In this document: piece by piece, positions 8,483-16,688 of the stretch
Numbering within the stretch: the stretch's first letter is position 1
Layout of the letters: each line of letters begins with the position of its first letter
Made by a program: the position numbers and the translations under genes
Source: Aeromicrobium sp. Root495
GTDB taxonomy: Bacteria > Actinomycetota > Actinomycetes > Propionibacteriales > Nocardioidaceae
DNA: 64,000 bases
NCBI RefSeq assembly: GCF_001426755.1
Contig: NZ_LMFJ01000001.1
Location: 1,483,846 to 1,547,845 of the forward strand
Reading direction: 5' to 3'
Notes under the pieces: generated by a model
What the model was told of the DNA's origin: nothing
The model's input: only the letters and a program-made list of their open reading frames with translations
Databases searched by the model: none

Positions 8483-8767
8483 GTGCTCGTCGTCGCCGGA
8501 TGGCTCCGGGTCGACCCTGCAGCCCGCGAGGAGTACCTCGCGGGCTGCACGGCCGTCGTCGAGCAGGCGCGCGCTGCGCAGGGCTGCCTCGACTTCACCC
8601 TCGGCGCCGACCTCGTCGACGCCGGCCGCATCAACGTCTACGAGCGGTGGCAGGACGAGAGCGACCTGCTGGCCTTCCGGGGCTCAGGGCCGTCGGATGA
8701 CCAGCAGGTCGCGATCGTCGATGCGTCGGTCAGTCGTTACGAGATCTCGTCCGAGGGACCGGCCTGA
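8483..8767 (+). CDS. Antibiotic-biosynthesis-monooxygenase (ABM) domain protein
   Basis: 94 residues of ferredoxin-like dimeric alpha/beta fold: VLVVAGWLRVDP strand, an EEYLAGCTAVVEQAR helix, the GCLDFTLGAD strand and the NVYERWQDESDL motif typical of the ABM family. Members include small quinone- or heme-acting monooxygenases and many of unknown role. GTG 8483 follows the permease stop by 5 nt. The last 31 bp overlap the convergent TerC gene. Confidence 0.75.
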   Translation: MLVVAGWLRVDPAAREEYLAGCTAVVEQARAAQGCLDFTLGADLVDAGRINVYERWQDESDLLAFRGSGPSDDQQVAIVDASVSRYEISSEGPA

Positions 8768-9780
8768 GACTTCTCGCTGCCGTCCGGGTTGAGCCCGGCC
8801 TTCTCGCGACGGCTCGAGACCGTGAGGCTCACGATCGCCGTGATCGACAGGATGGCCACGATGACGCCGAGGCTCAGCAGGGTCGGGATCTCGTACACCT
8901 TCACGTGCTCGCCGCCGTTGATGAACGGGAGCTCGTTCTCGTGCAGCGCGTGGAGGATGAGCTTCACGCCGATGAAGGCCAGCAGGATGGCGAGGCCCTG
9001 CGACAGGTAGATGAGCTTCTTGAGCAGCCCACCGAGCAGGAAGTACAGCTGACGCAGACCCATGAGGGCGAAGACGTTGGCCGTGAAGACCAGGTACGGC
9101 TCCTTGGTAAGGCCGTAGATCGCCGGGATGGAGTCGAGCGCGAACAGCAGGTCGGTGGTGCCGAGCGCGATGATCACGAGGAACATCGGCGTGATGGCGC
9201 GCTTGCCGTTCTCGTGGACGAACAGCTTGAGGCCGTCCCACTGCTCGGAGATCGTGAACCGCTTGCGGGCGAACCTCACGACGGCGTTCTCGCCGTCGTC
9301 GTCGTGGTCGGTGTCCTTCATGAGGTTGTAGCCCGTGTACAGCAGGAACGCGCCGAAGATGTAGAAGATCCACGAGACCTGCTCGATGGCCACAGCGCCG
9401 AGCGCGATGAAGATCGCACGGAAGATCAGGGCAATCACGATGCCCACCAGCAGGGCCTCCTGCTGGTACTTCCTCGGCACGTTGAAGCTGGCCATGATGA
9501 TGATGAAGATGAACAGGTTGTCGATCGACAGGCTGTACTCGGTGAGCCAGCCGGCGAAGAACTGCAGCCCGAAGTCGCCGTCCTTGATGTTCGGGTCGTT
9601 GTGGTAGAGCGTGACCCAGATGCCGAAGGCGATGGCCAGTCCGACATAGATGCTCAGGTAGGTGGCGCACTCCTTCATCGACGGCTCGTGCGGCCGCCTG
9701 GCCACGATGAGGATGTCGAACAGGAGCACCGCGAGCGTCACGCCGATCGTGATGGCCCACTCGGTGGTGGATACGTTCAA
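8737..9780 (-). CDS. TerC-family Mn2+ exporter, riboswitch controlled
   Basis: 347 residues, about eight to nine membrane helices. The SLSIDNLFIFIIIM and FALDSIPAIYGLT motifs carry the two intramembrane acidic ligands of TerC/Alx proteins, which export Mn2+ (family knowledge). A cytoplasmic loop at about 165-200 is rich in D and E (DTDHDDDGEN). The TTG start at 9780 is supported by GGAGG 8 nt upstream and by the start of the conserved domain. An Mn2+-sensing yybP-ykoY element precedes it, which strongly supports a manganese-homeostasis role. The C-terminal tail overlaps the ABM gene by 31 bp. Confidence 0.92.
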   Translation of the reverse strand: MNVSTTEWAITIGVTLAVLLFDILIVARRPHEPSMKECATYLSIYVGLAIAFGIWVTLYHNDPNIKDGDFGLQFFAGWLTEYSLSIDNLFIFIIIMASFNVPRKYQQEALLVGIVIALIFRAIFIALGAVAIEQVSWIFYIFGAFLLYTGYNLMKDTDHDDDGENAVVRFARKRFTISEQWDGLKLFVHENGKRAITPMFLVIIALGTTDLLFALDSIPAIYGLTKEPYLVFTANVFALMGLRQLYFLLGGLLKKLIYLSQGLAILLAFIGVKLILHALHENELPFINGGEHVKVYEIPTLLSLGVIVAILSITAIVSLTVSSRREKAGLNPDGSEKSQAGPSDEIS

Positions 9781-9788
9781 GGGAGATT

Positions 9789-9919
9789 CCTCCGGTCGTC
9801 AAACGGCCGGAGGTCTCTTCCGCCGGACCACGCTCGAGGCGGGCGCACGGCCCACAGAACCGGGTGACTGCTGGGAGTCACCGTGATGACGGCGCTGTGA
9901 TCAGGGAATACTCCCCTCC
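9789..9919 (-). promoter_or_regulatory. yybP-ykoY (Mn2+) riboswitch and RBS switch
   Basis: Reading the minus strand, the 5' side GGAGGGGAGTA (9919-9909) and the 3' side AGACCTCC (9816-9809) match the two conserved ends of the yybP-ykoY aptamer (GGGGAGUA and AGACC) and pair as P1 (GGAGG/CCTCC). Between them CACAG/CTGTG closes an arm that contains a GGTGACT/AGTCACC hairpin. The P1 3' strand CCTCCGG can instead pair with CCGGAGG at 9795-9789, which holds the TerC ribosome site. So ligand-stabilised P1 frees the RBS: a translational ON switch. Aptamer identity is from memory of the Rfam family; the folding logic is visible. Confidence 0.85.
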
Positions 9920-9983
9920 GCGGATCATTCTGACAGCACGCCCCGAGCTTCGCTCGCCCGGCCGGGGCCGGGCGAGCGGGTGG

Positions 9984-10475
9984 TCAGACCTGGACCTCGT
10001 CGAGGGCGCCGGTCGCGACGTCGAACACGAACCCGCGGACCTGGTCCCGGTGCGGGACGAACGGGCTCGCCTGGATGCGCCTGATGCCCTGCACGACGTC
10101 GGCGGCGGCGTCGGGGAAGGCCTCCGCGGCCCAGCTGGGACGGATGCCGGTGTCGGCCTCGATGCTCTGGCGGAACTCGTCGTCGGAGAACGTGACCATG
10201 CCGCAGTCGGTGTGGTGCACGAGGACGATCTCCTCCGTGCCGAGCAGACGCTGGCTGATGGCGAGCGACCGCAGCGCGTCCTCCGTGACGACTCCGCCGG
10301 CGTTGCGGATCACGTGGGCGTCGCCCTCGGAGAGGCCGAGGATCTTGGCGGGGTCGAGGCGGGCGTCCATGCACGCGACGACGGCGACCTTGCGGGACGG
10401 CGGGAGCGGCAGGGGACCCTCGAAGCCCTGCTGGTAGGCCTGGTTGGACTCGACGAGCTCGTCGGTGACAGTCAT
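9984..10475 (-). CDS. canA: Beta-carbonic anhydrase (Rv1284-like)
   Basis: 163 residues. Zinc ligands Cys35 (ACMDAR), His88 and Cys91 (HHTDCGM), with the Asp37-Arg39 dyad of beta-carbonic anhydrases. The sequence closely resembles M. tuberculosis Rv1284 as I remember it, including SLAISQRLLGT. It interconverts CO2 and bicarbonate in the cytosol to supply carboxylases. AGGAGG lies 5 nt before ATG 10475. It is a single gene downstream of uvrB on the same strand, separated from it by a terminator hairpin. Confidence 0.92.
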   Translation of the reverse strand: MTVTDELVESNQAYQQGFEGPLPLPPSRKVAVVACMDARLDPAKILGLSEGDAHVIRNAGGVVTEDALRSLAISQRLLGTEEIVLVHHTDCGMVTFSDDEFRQSIEADTGIRPSWAAEAFPDAAADVVQGIRRIQASPFVPHRDQVRGFVFDVATGALDEVQV

Positions 10476-10531
10476 GGCGACCTCCTGGTCGGGGTTGGTC
10501 GCCCCACCGTGTGCCCGGCAGACCTGATGAC

Positions 10532-10562
10532 GACGCCGGTCCCACGAGGTGGGACCGGCGTC
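10532..10562 (-). terminator. Terminator after uvrB
   Basis: Perfect 14-bp stem, GACGCCGGTCCCAC, 3-nt loop, GTGGGACCGGCGTC, starting 18 bp past the uvrB stop. No T-run, as is common for actinobacterial hairpin terminators. It separates uvrB from canA. Confidence 0.75.
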
Positions 10563-10580
10563 AGCCGCAGGGCGCAGGTG

Positions 10581-12665
10581 CTAGGCGTCGGCCGCCATCA
10601 TGCCGCGCAGCTCCTTCTTGAGGTCGCCGATCTCGTCGCGGAGCCGGGCGGCCACCTCGAACTGGAGCTCGGCGGCGGCGGTGTGCATCTGCTCGCTGAG
10701 CTGGGCGATGAGGTCGGCCAGCTCGCCGGAGGGCAGGGACGCGAGGTCCTTGGTGTGCTGGCCCAGCGGGACGGCCGCACCCTTGCGCCGACGGTCGCCG
10801 GTGGCCGCGAGCAGCTTCTCGGTGTCGGCGTCCTCGCGCGCGAGCATGTCGGTGATGTCGCCGATCTTCTTGCGCAGCGGCTGCGGGTCGACACCCCGCT
10901 CGAGGTTGTAGGCGACCTGCTTCTCACGGCGACGGTTGGTCTCCTCGATGGCCAGGGCCATGGAGTCGGTCATCTTGTCGGCGTACATGATGACCTGGCC
11001 CGAGACGTTACGAGCGGCACGACCGATGGTCTGGATGAGGGAACGCCCCGAGCGCAGGAAGCCCTCCTTGTCGGCGTCGAGGATGGCGACGAGGCTCACC
11101 TCGGGGAGGTCGAGTCCCTCACGCAGGAGGTTGATGCCCACGAGGACGTCGTACTCCCCCATGCGCAGCTCGCGCAGCAGCTCGACACGGCGCAGCGTGT
11201 CGACCTCGCTGTGCAGGTACCGCGTGCGGATGCCGGCCTCGAGGAGGTAGTCGGTGAGGTCCTCCGACATCTTCTTGGTGAGGGTGGTGACGAGGACGCG
11301 CTCGTCGCGCTCGGTGCGGGTGCGGATCTGCGCGATGAGGTCGTCGATCTGGCCCTTGGTGGGCTTGACGACGACCTCGGGATCGACGAGGCCGGTGGGC
11401 CGGATGATCTGCTCGACGAAGTCGCCCTGCACCTTCTCCATCTCGTAGTTGCCCGGCGTGGCCGAGAGGTAGACCGTCTGACCGATGCGCTCCAGGAACT
11501 CGTCCCACGTGAGTGGACGGTTGTCCATGGCGCTGGGCAGGCGGAAGCCGTGCTCGACAAGGGTGCGCTTGCGGGACATGTCGCCCTCGTACATGGCGCC
11601 GATCTGCGGGATGGTCACGTGCGACTCGTCGACCACGAGCACGAAGTCCTCGGGGAAGTAGTCGAGCAGGCAGTTGGGGGCCGACCCGGGCGCGCGGCCG
11701 TCCATGTGGCGCGAGTAGTTCTCGATGCCCGAGCAGGTACCGATCTGCTGCATCATCTCGAGGTCGTACGTGGTGCGCATGCGCAGCCGCTGGGCCTCGA
11801 GGAGCTGGTTGTCGCGCTCCAGGACGGCCAGGCGGTCGGCCAGCTCGAGCTCGATGCTGGAGATGGCGCGCGTCATGATCTCCGGGCCCACGGCGTAGTG
11901 GGTGGCGGCGCCGACGTAGAGCTCCTGGTCGTCGCTCAGGATCTCGCCCGTGAGCGGGTGCAGGGTCATGAGTCGCTCGATCTCGTCGCCGAAGAACTCG
12001 ATGCGGACGGCCATCTCCTGGTACACCGGGAAGATCTCGACGGTGTCGCCCTTGACCCGGAACGTGCCGCGGGTGGCGGTGGCGTCGTTGCGGACGTACT
12101 GGGCCTGGACGAGCGTGCGGAGCAGCTCCTCGCGCGGCTTGGACTCCCCGACCTTGAAGCCGATCATCCGGTTGGTGTACTCGGCGGCGGAGCCGAGTCC
12201 GTAGATGCACGAGACGGTGGCCACGACGATGACGTCGCGGCGGGTGAGCAACGACCACGTGGCCGAGTGCCGCAGCCGCTCGACCTCCTCGTTGATGGAG
12301 GAGTCCTTCTCGATGTACGTGTCCGTCTGGGGCACGTACGCCTCGGGCTGGTAGTAGTCGTAGTACGAGACGAAGTACTCGACCGCGTTGTTGGGGAGCA
12401 GCTCACGCAGCTCGTTGGCGAACTGCGCCGCCAGGAGCTTGTTGGGCAGCATCACGAGCATGGGTCGCTGCAGCTGCTCCGCGAGCCAGGCCGTGGTGGC
12501 CGTCTTGCCGGTGCCGGTGGCGCCCATGAGCACCGAGTCCTTCTCACCCGCGCCGATGCGCTGGGTGAGCGCGGCGATCGCGGCCGGCTGGTCACCGGCC
12601 GGCTTGTACTCCGAGACGACCTCGAAGGGTGCGACTTGACGCTGGAGCTCCGCTACTGGCCTCAT
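10581..12665 (-). CDS. uvrB: Excinuclease ABC subunit B
   Basis: 694 residues. Walker A GATGTGKT at 48-55, the beta-hairpin region with [21 protein letters not shown], helicase motif DESH, motif VI GRAARN and a C-terminal UVR domain ([18 protein letters not shown]) that contacts UvrC. It verifies damaged DNA in nucleotide-excision repair. Start at ATG 12665 (MRPVAELQR), where the family begins. Upstream in-frame sequence is the antisense of tetR and not part of the gene. A TACGCT hexamer lies 7 nt upstream, so the mRNA is probably leaderless. Divergent from tetR. Confidence 0.98.
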   Translation of the reverse strand: MRPVAELQRQVAPFEVVSEYKPAGDQPAAIAALTQRIGAGEKDSVLMGATGTGKTATTAWLAEQLQRPMLVMLPNKLLAAQFANELRELLPNNAVEYFVSYYDYYQPEAYVPQTDTYIEKDSSINEEVERLRHSATWSLLTRRDVIVVATVSCIYGLGSAAEYTNRMIGFKVGESKPREELLRTLVQAQYVRNDATATRGTFRVKGDTVEIFPVYQEMAVRIEFFGDEIERLMTLHPLTGEILSDDQELYVGAATHYAVGPEIMTRAISSIELELADRLAVLERDNQLLEAQRLRMRTTYDLEMMQQIGTCSGIENYSRHMDGRAPGSAPNCLLDYFPEDFVLVVDESHVTIPQIGAMYEGDMSRKRTLVEHGFRLPSAMDNRPLTWDEFLERIGQTVYLSATPGNYEMEKVQGDFVEQIIRPTGLVDPEVVVKPTKGQIDDLIAQIRTRTERDERVLVTTLTKKMSEDLTDYLLEAGIRTRYLHSEVDTLRRVELLRELRMGEYDVLVGINLLREGLDLPEVSLVAILDADKEGFLRSGRSLIQTIGRAARNVSGQVIMYADKMTDSMALAIEETNRRREKQVAYNLERGVDPQPLRKKIGDITDMLAREDADTEKLLAATGDRRRKGAAVPLGQHTKDLASLPSGELADLIAQLSEQMHTAAAELQFEVAARLRDEIGDLKKELRGMMAADA

Positions 12666-12678
12666 TCCCACCAGCGTA
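12666..12678 (-). promoter_or_regulatory. -10 hexamer TACGCT, leaderless uvrB
   Basis: TACGCT (12678-12673) lies 7 nt before the uvrB ATG with no Shine-Dalgarno. Sixty-nine bp separate the divergent uvrB and tetR starts, so the two promoters are back to back. Confidence 0.5.
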
Positions 12679-12721
12679 CGTGTCGGCACCGACAGAAGCA
12701 GCCCGTGCGTAGAGCAAGCAC

Positions 12722-12734
12722 TAGGGTGGACGAC
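12722..12734 (+). promoter_or_regulatory. -10 hexamer TAGGGT, leaderless tetR
   Basis: TAGGGT 12722-12727 lies 7 nt before ATG 12735. An in-frame GTG at 12726 overlaps the hexamer and is therefore a less likely start. Confidence 0.5.
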
Positions 12735-13394
12735 ATGGCCGCCCAGGACCGTCGCGCAGCACGGACGCAGGAGATCCTGGCAGCCACGCGCGCCCTCTTC
12801 GACGAGCGCGGCGTGCGCGACGCGCAGATCGAGGACATCGCCCGCGCCGTCGGCATCAACCGCGCCATCATCTACCGGCACTTCTCGGGCAAGGAGGAGC
12901 TGTTCGCGCTCACCCTCGTGGCCTACCTCGACGAGCTGGCCGAGCTGCTGCGCACCGCCGACGCCTCCGCCGAGACCGAGCCCGACCGCCTCGTGGCCAT
13001 CACCCGCGGCTTCCTCGAGTTCGGGGAGCAGTACCCCGCGTTCGTCGACTGCGCCCAGTCGCTGCTGCGTCGTCGCGGCGACGAGCTCATGGCCGAGGTG
13101 AGCGACAAGGCCATGTTCCGTCTGGGCCAGGCCATGAACGGGCCGCTCGGCGTGGTCGTGGCCGTCCTCGACGAGGGCAACGCCTCCGGCGTCTTCCGGG
13201 TCGAGGACCCCGCCCTGCTGGCCAACATTTTCTACACGCAGGCGCTCGGCGTGCTGAACCTCGCCACCCTGCGCCTGGCCGTGCGCGAGCAGAACCCGGG
13301 CCTGCCCGCCGTCGACGACGTCCCGTTCGACCGGGTCAAGGAGATCGTCGTGAACAGCGCGCTCCACATGGCCCTCGCCGACACCCGCAGCTGA
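12735..13394 (+). CDS. TetR/AcrR-family transcriptional regulator
   Basis: 219 residues. N-terminal HTH with [19 protein letters not shown] and [18 protein letters not shown] (about 18-55), then an all-helical ligand domain. The HTH is of the common KeeLf type, which tells little about ligand. The C-terminal half resembles regulators of fatty-acid or acyl-CoA genes, and the convergent neighbour is fadA2, but control of that cluster is only an inference. Start ATG 12735 supported by the upstream -10 hexamer. Confidence 0.9.
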   Translation: MAAQDRRAARTQEILAATRALFDERGVRDAQIEDIARAVGINRAIIYRHFSGKEELFALTLVAYLDELAELLRTADASAETEPDRLVAITRGFLEFGEQYPAFVDCAQSLLRRRGDELMAEVSDKAMFRLGQAMNGPLGVVVAVLDEGNASGVFRVEDPALLANIFYTQALGVLNLATLRLAVREQNPGLPAVDDVPFDRVKEIVVNSALHMALADTRS

Positions 13395-13400
13395 CCGGCC

Positions 13401-13560
13401 CAGCCCGTCGGGCGGTGGGCTGGCGTCCGTCCGCCGCGCCCAGCCCGTCGGGCGGTGGGTTGGCGTCCGTCCGCCGCGCCCGGCCCGTCGGGCGGTGAGC
13501 TGGCGTCCGTCCGCCGGGCCCAGCCCGTCGGGCGGTGAGCTGGCGTCCGTCCGGAGCGGC
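13401..13560. repeat. Tandem array, four 40-bp units
   Basis: Four units start at 13401, 13441, 13481 and 13521, exact period 40 bp, sharing CCCGTCGGGCGGTG and CTGGCGTCCGTCCG; the last unit diverges after 13550. Each unit contains short self-complementary stretches (CAGCCC/GGGCTG). It lies directly after the tetR stop in the 384-bp convergent gap between tetR and fadA2, which holds no gene. Confidence 0.85.
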
Positions 13561-13572
13561 GCGGGGCGTCCA

Positions 13573-13710
13573 GACGGACGCCAAGTCACCGCTCCGCGGC
13601 CCGACGGACGCTCAGGCACCGCCCACGGCTGGACGGACGCTCAGGCACCGCCCACGGCGGGACGGACGCTCAGGCACCGCCCACGGCGGGACGGACGCTG
13701 AGGCACCGCC
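13573..13710. repeat. Tandem array, 29-bp units, inverted to the first
   Basis: GACGGACGC-headed units start at 13573 (diverged), 13603, 13632, 13661 and 13690, the last four at exact 29-bp period with the body TCAGGCACCGCCCACGG. The head GGACGGACGC is the reverse complement of the GCGTCCGTCC in the 40-bp array, so the two arrays are related and point toward each other around about 13565. Confidence 0.85.
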
Positions 13711-13730
13711 AACCCGGGGGGACGCAGAAG

Positions 13731-13762
13731 GTCCCCGCCATCGCCGAGGCGATGACGGGGAC
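13731..13762 (-). terminator. Terminator after fadA2
   Basis: GTCCCCGCCATCGC (13731-13744), a 4-nt loop and GCGATGACGGGGAC (13749-13762) form a 14-bp stem with one mismatch, 17 bp beyond the fadA2 stop. No T-run. Confidence 0.65.
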
Positions 13763-13778
13763 CGTGGTCCGCTGGGGC

Positions 13779-15176
13779 TCAGGACTCCAGGATGGCGACG
13801 ACGCCCTGGCCGCCGGCCGCGCAGATGGAGATGAGACCGCGCTTGCCCGGTCCGGCCTGGTGCAGGATCTTGGCCAGGTTGGCCACGATCCGGCCGCCGG
13901 TGGCCGCGAACGGGTGAGCCGCCGCGAGCGACGAGCCCTTGACGTTGAGCTTGGTCCGGTCGATCGAGCCGAGCGAGATGTCCAGGCCCAGACGCGTCTT
14001 GCAGAACTCGGCGTCCTCCCACGCGGCGAGCGTGGACAGCACCTGGCCGGCGAACGCCTCGTGGATCTCGTAGTAGTCGAAGTCCTGCAGCGTGAGGCCG
14101 TTGCGCTCGAGCATGCGGGGCACGGCGTACGCGGGCGCCATGAGCAGACCCTCGGTGCCGCTCACGTAGTCGACGGCAGCCTGCTCGTAGTCGACGAGGT
14201 AGGCCTGGACCTCCCAGCCGCGCTTCGTGGCCTCCTCCTCGGAGGCAAGGAGCGCGACGGACGCGCCGTCGGAGAGCGGCGTGGAGTTGCCCGCCGTCAT
14301 GGTGGCCTCGTCGCCGAGGTTCTTGCCGAAGACCGGACGCAGCTTGGCGAGCTTCTCGACCGTGGAGTCCGGACGCAGGTGGTTGTCCTTGCTCACGCCG
14401 TTGAAGGGGGTGACGAGGTCGTCCTGCCAGCCCTCCTCCCACGCCTTGGCGAGGTTCTGGTGCGAGGCGGCCGCGAGCTCGTCCTGGGCCTCGCGCGTGA
14501 TGCCCCACTGGTGCGTGGTGATGGCCTGGTGGTCACCCATGGACAGGCCCGTGCGCGGCTCCGCGTTGCGGGGCTGGTCGGGGGCGAGCATCGACGGGCG
14601 GATCTTGGAGATCGCCGCCAGACGGCCCTTGTTGTCCTTGGCGTTGTTGGCCTCGATGAGGATCTTGCGCAGCTTGTCGCCCACGGCGAGCGGGGCGTCC
14701 GAGGTGGTGTCGGTGCCGCCGGCGATGCCGAACTCGATCTTGCCGAGCGCGATCTTGTTGGCCACCTGGAACGTGGCCTGCAGGCCGGTGCCACACGCCT
14801 GCTGGATGTCAGTGGCAGGCGTCTCGGGCGAGAGCTTGGAGCCCAGCACGACCTCACGCGTGAGGTTGAAGTCGCGGGCGTGCTTGAGCACGGCGCCGGC
14901 GACGATCTCGCCGGCTCGCTCACCCTCGAGGCCGAAGCGGTCGACGAGGCCGTCGAGAGCCGCGGTCAGCATGTCCTGGTTGGACACGTCGGAGTAGACC
15001 GAGTTGGACCGGGCGAACGGGATGCGGTTGCCGCCGATGACGGCGACGCGGCGCACGCTGGGCGCCAGGGTCTTGTCGGTGCCTGCGGCCTTCTTGGCTG
15101 CGGCGGCCGGGGCCTTCTTCGCAGCCGGGGCCTTCTTGGCAGGCGTCTTCTTCGCGGGGGTCTGGGGGTCCGCCAT
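13779..15176 (-). CDS. Acetyl-CoA acyltransferase (thiolase), FadA2-like, with basic tail
   Basis: 465 residues. Thiolase fold with nucleophile Cys128 (QQACGTGLQ), the EIHEAF histidine motif, AAAHPFAATGGR and the C-terminal ICAAGGQG with Cys452. It catalyses thiolytic or Claisen chemistry in fatty-acid breakdown. Odd: the first 32 residues are a low-complexity K/A/P extension (PAKKTPAKKAPAAKK) like histone H1 or mycobacterial HupB tails; the enzyme proper begins at about 37. ATG 15176 is preceded by GGAG. It is divergent from fabG4, as in the Rv0243/Rv0242c pair of mycobacteria (from memory). Confidence 0.92.
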   Translation of the reverse strand: MADPQTPAKKTPAKKAPAAKKAPAAAAKKAAGTDKTLAPSVRRVAVIGGNRIPFARSNSVYSDVSNQDMLTAALDGLVDRFGLEGERAGEIVAGAVLKHARDFNLTREVVLGSKLSPETPATDIQQACGTGLQATFQVANKIALGKIEFGIAGGTDTTSDAPLAVGDKLRKILIEANNAKDNKGRLAAISKIRPSMLAPDQPRNAEPRTGLSMGDHQAITTHQWGITREAQDELAAASHQNLAKAWEEGWQDDLVTPFNGVSKDNHLRPDSTVEKLAKLRPVFGKNLGDEATMTAGNSTPLSDGASVALLASEEEATKRGWEVQAYLVDYEQAAVDYVSGTEGLLMAPAYAVPRMLERNGLTLQDFDYYEIHEAFAGQVLSTLAAWEDAEFCKTRLGLDISLGSIDRTKLNVKGSSLAAAHPFAATGGRIVANLAKILHQAGPGKRGLISICAAGGQGVVAILES

Positions 15177-15302
15177 GTGAGGAGCTCCTCGGGATGGAAG
15201 GTGGTGTGGTGGACTTTACTCACGGCAGACGTGACGAGCGCCTCTCCGTGCTGCGGTGGACCGCAGGTGCAACACCAAGTTACAGTTCCGAGAGAAGTTC
15301 AG

Positions 15303-15315
15303 ATACCGTTGGTAT
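15303..15315. promoter_or_regulatory. Inverted repeat ATACC-GTT-GGTAT, candidate operator
   Basis: A perfect 5-3-5 inverted repeat 26 bp before the fabG4 ATG, in the 164-bp divergent gap with fadA2. The position suits a repressor controlling fabG4-htdX or both sides. The rest of the gap shows no other clear palindrome. Confidence 0.4.
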
Positions 15316-15340
15316 GCGAGAGATAGGACACACCCGGATC

Positions 15341-16687
15341 ATGACGGACAAGTACCAGGACCTGGCCCACAACCCGATCGGCAAGTTCCTCGTCAAGAAC
15401 CTCGGGCTCCCCAACCCGCCGTACCTCGAGCGCTACGAGGGCGGTCCGCTCGTCAAGGGCACCGTGCTCACCGGCAGCGCCACCAACGGCCCCGTCGCCA
15501 AGGCCGTCACGGCCGCGCTCAAGGCGTCGAAGATCGAGGCGACCGGGGTTCCCGCGAACGGCAAGAAGTACAAGGGGCTCGTGTTCGACGCCACCGGCAT
15601 CGACAGCGCCGCCGGGCTCGTCGCCCTCACGGAGTTCTTCACCCCCGTGCTGCGCCAGCTGGCCGGCTCGGGTCGCGTCGTCGTGATCGGCGCCCTGCCG
15701 TCGGAGGCCGCCACCGAGGGCGCCGCCATCGCGCAGCGTGGTCTCGAGGGCTTCACCCGCTCGCTCGGCAAGGAGGTCGGCGGCGGCAGCACCGTCAACC
15801 TCGTCTACGTCGCGAAGGGCGCGGAGAAGGCCCTGGCGTCCACGCTCGGCTTCTTCCTCTCCCCCAAGTCGGCCTACGTCTCCGGACAGGTCATCCGTCT
15901 CGGCAGCACCGGCATCACGTCGGCGCCCACCGTGAAGGACATCGAGAAGCCGCTCGCCGGCAAGGTCGCCCTCGTCACCGGCGCCTCGCGTGGCCTCGGT
16001 GCCGCCGACCTGCGCACGCTCGCCCGCGACGGCGCCACGGTCATCGGCCTCGACGTCCCGCCGCTGGAGGCCGACCTCAAGGCAGTCACCGAGGAGCTCG
16101 GCGGCGGCTACATCGTCGGCGACATCACCTCGCCCGACGCCCCGAAGCTCATCGCCGACTACGTCCGCGAGAACTACGGCTCCATCGACGTCATCGTGCA
16201 CAACGCCGGCATCACGCGCGACAAGCGCCTGCGCAACATGAAGCCCGAGAACTGGCAGCTCGTCGTCGACATCTCCGTCGGCGCCCCGCAGCGCATCACC
16301 GACCACCTGCTCGAGCAGAACCTCATCAACGACGGTGGCCGCATCATCGGCATCGCATCCATCGCGGGCATCGCGGGCAACAACGGCCAGACCAACTACG
16401 CGTCGGCCAAGGCGGGCGTCATCGGCTGGATCCAGTCGCTCGCCGAGCGCGTGGCCGACCGCAACATCACGGCCAACGTCATCGCCCCCGGGTTCATGGA
16501 GACCGAGATGGTCAAGACCATCCCGCTCGGCATCCGCGAGGCCGGTCGACGCATGAACTCCATGTCGCAGGGCGGTCTGCCCGTCGACGTCGCCGAGGCC
16601 ATCACGTGGCTCTCGGGCCCCGGCGCGGCCGCCGTGAGCGGCAATGTGGTGGGCGTCAACGGCCAGATGCTGATCGGTGCCAGCTGA
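15341..16687 (+). CDS. fabG4: High-molecular-weight 3-oxoacyl reductase (FabG4-like)
   Basis: 448 residues, about twice a normal FabG. The N-terminal ~200 residues form a degenerate flavodoxin-like Rossmann domain; the C-terminal SDR domain has VTGASRGLG, NNAGIT-like HNAGIT, the catalytic SIAG...NYASAK (Ser, Tyr, Lys) and a VNGQMLIGAS end. Length and domain order match M. tuberculosis FabG4 (Rv0242c), an NAD(H)-dependent long-chain 3-oxoacyl-CoA reductase. ATG 15341 chosen at the conserved N-terminus; ATG 15314 would add nine residues but overlaps the candidate operator. htdX follows after one base. Confidence 0.92.
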   Translation: MTDKYQDLAHNPIGKFLVKNLGLPNPPYLERYEGGPLVKGTVLTGSATNGPVAKAVTAALKASKIEATGVPANGKKYKGLVFDATGIDSAAGLVALTEFFTPVLRQLAGSGRVVVIGALPSEAATEGAAIAQRGLEGFTRSLGKEVGGGSTVNLVYVAKGAEKALASTLGFFLSPKSAYVSGQVIRLGSTGITSAPTVKDIEKPLAGKVALVTGASRGLGAADLRTLARDGATVIGLDVPPLEADLKAVTEELGGGYIVGDITSPDAPKLIADYVRENYGSIDVIVHNAGITRDKRLRNMKPENWQLVVDISVGAPQRITDHLLEQNLINDGGRIIGIASIAGIAGNNGQTNYASAKAGVIGWIQSLAERVADRNITANVIAPGFMETEMVKTIPLGIREAGRRMNSMSQGGLPVDVAEAITWLSGPGAAAVSGNVVGVNGQMLIGAS

Positions 16688-16688
16688 C

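Noticed and set aside
9864..12734. Very long open frame on the + strand opposite canA and uvrB
   Set aside because: Its reading is the antisense of uvrB, rich in E, V, H and D, with no family likeness; a usual artefact of high-GC codon bias.
13401..13710. CRISPR or coding repeat protein
   Set aside because: Periods of 40 and 29 bp with no spacers; 40 and 29 are not multiples of three, so the repeats cannot encode a stable peptide repeat.
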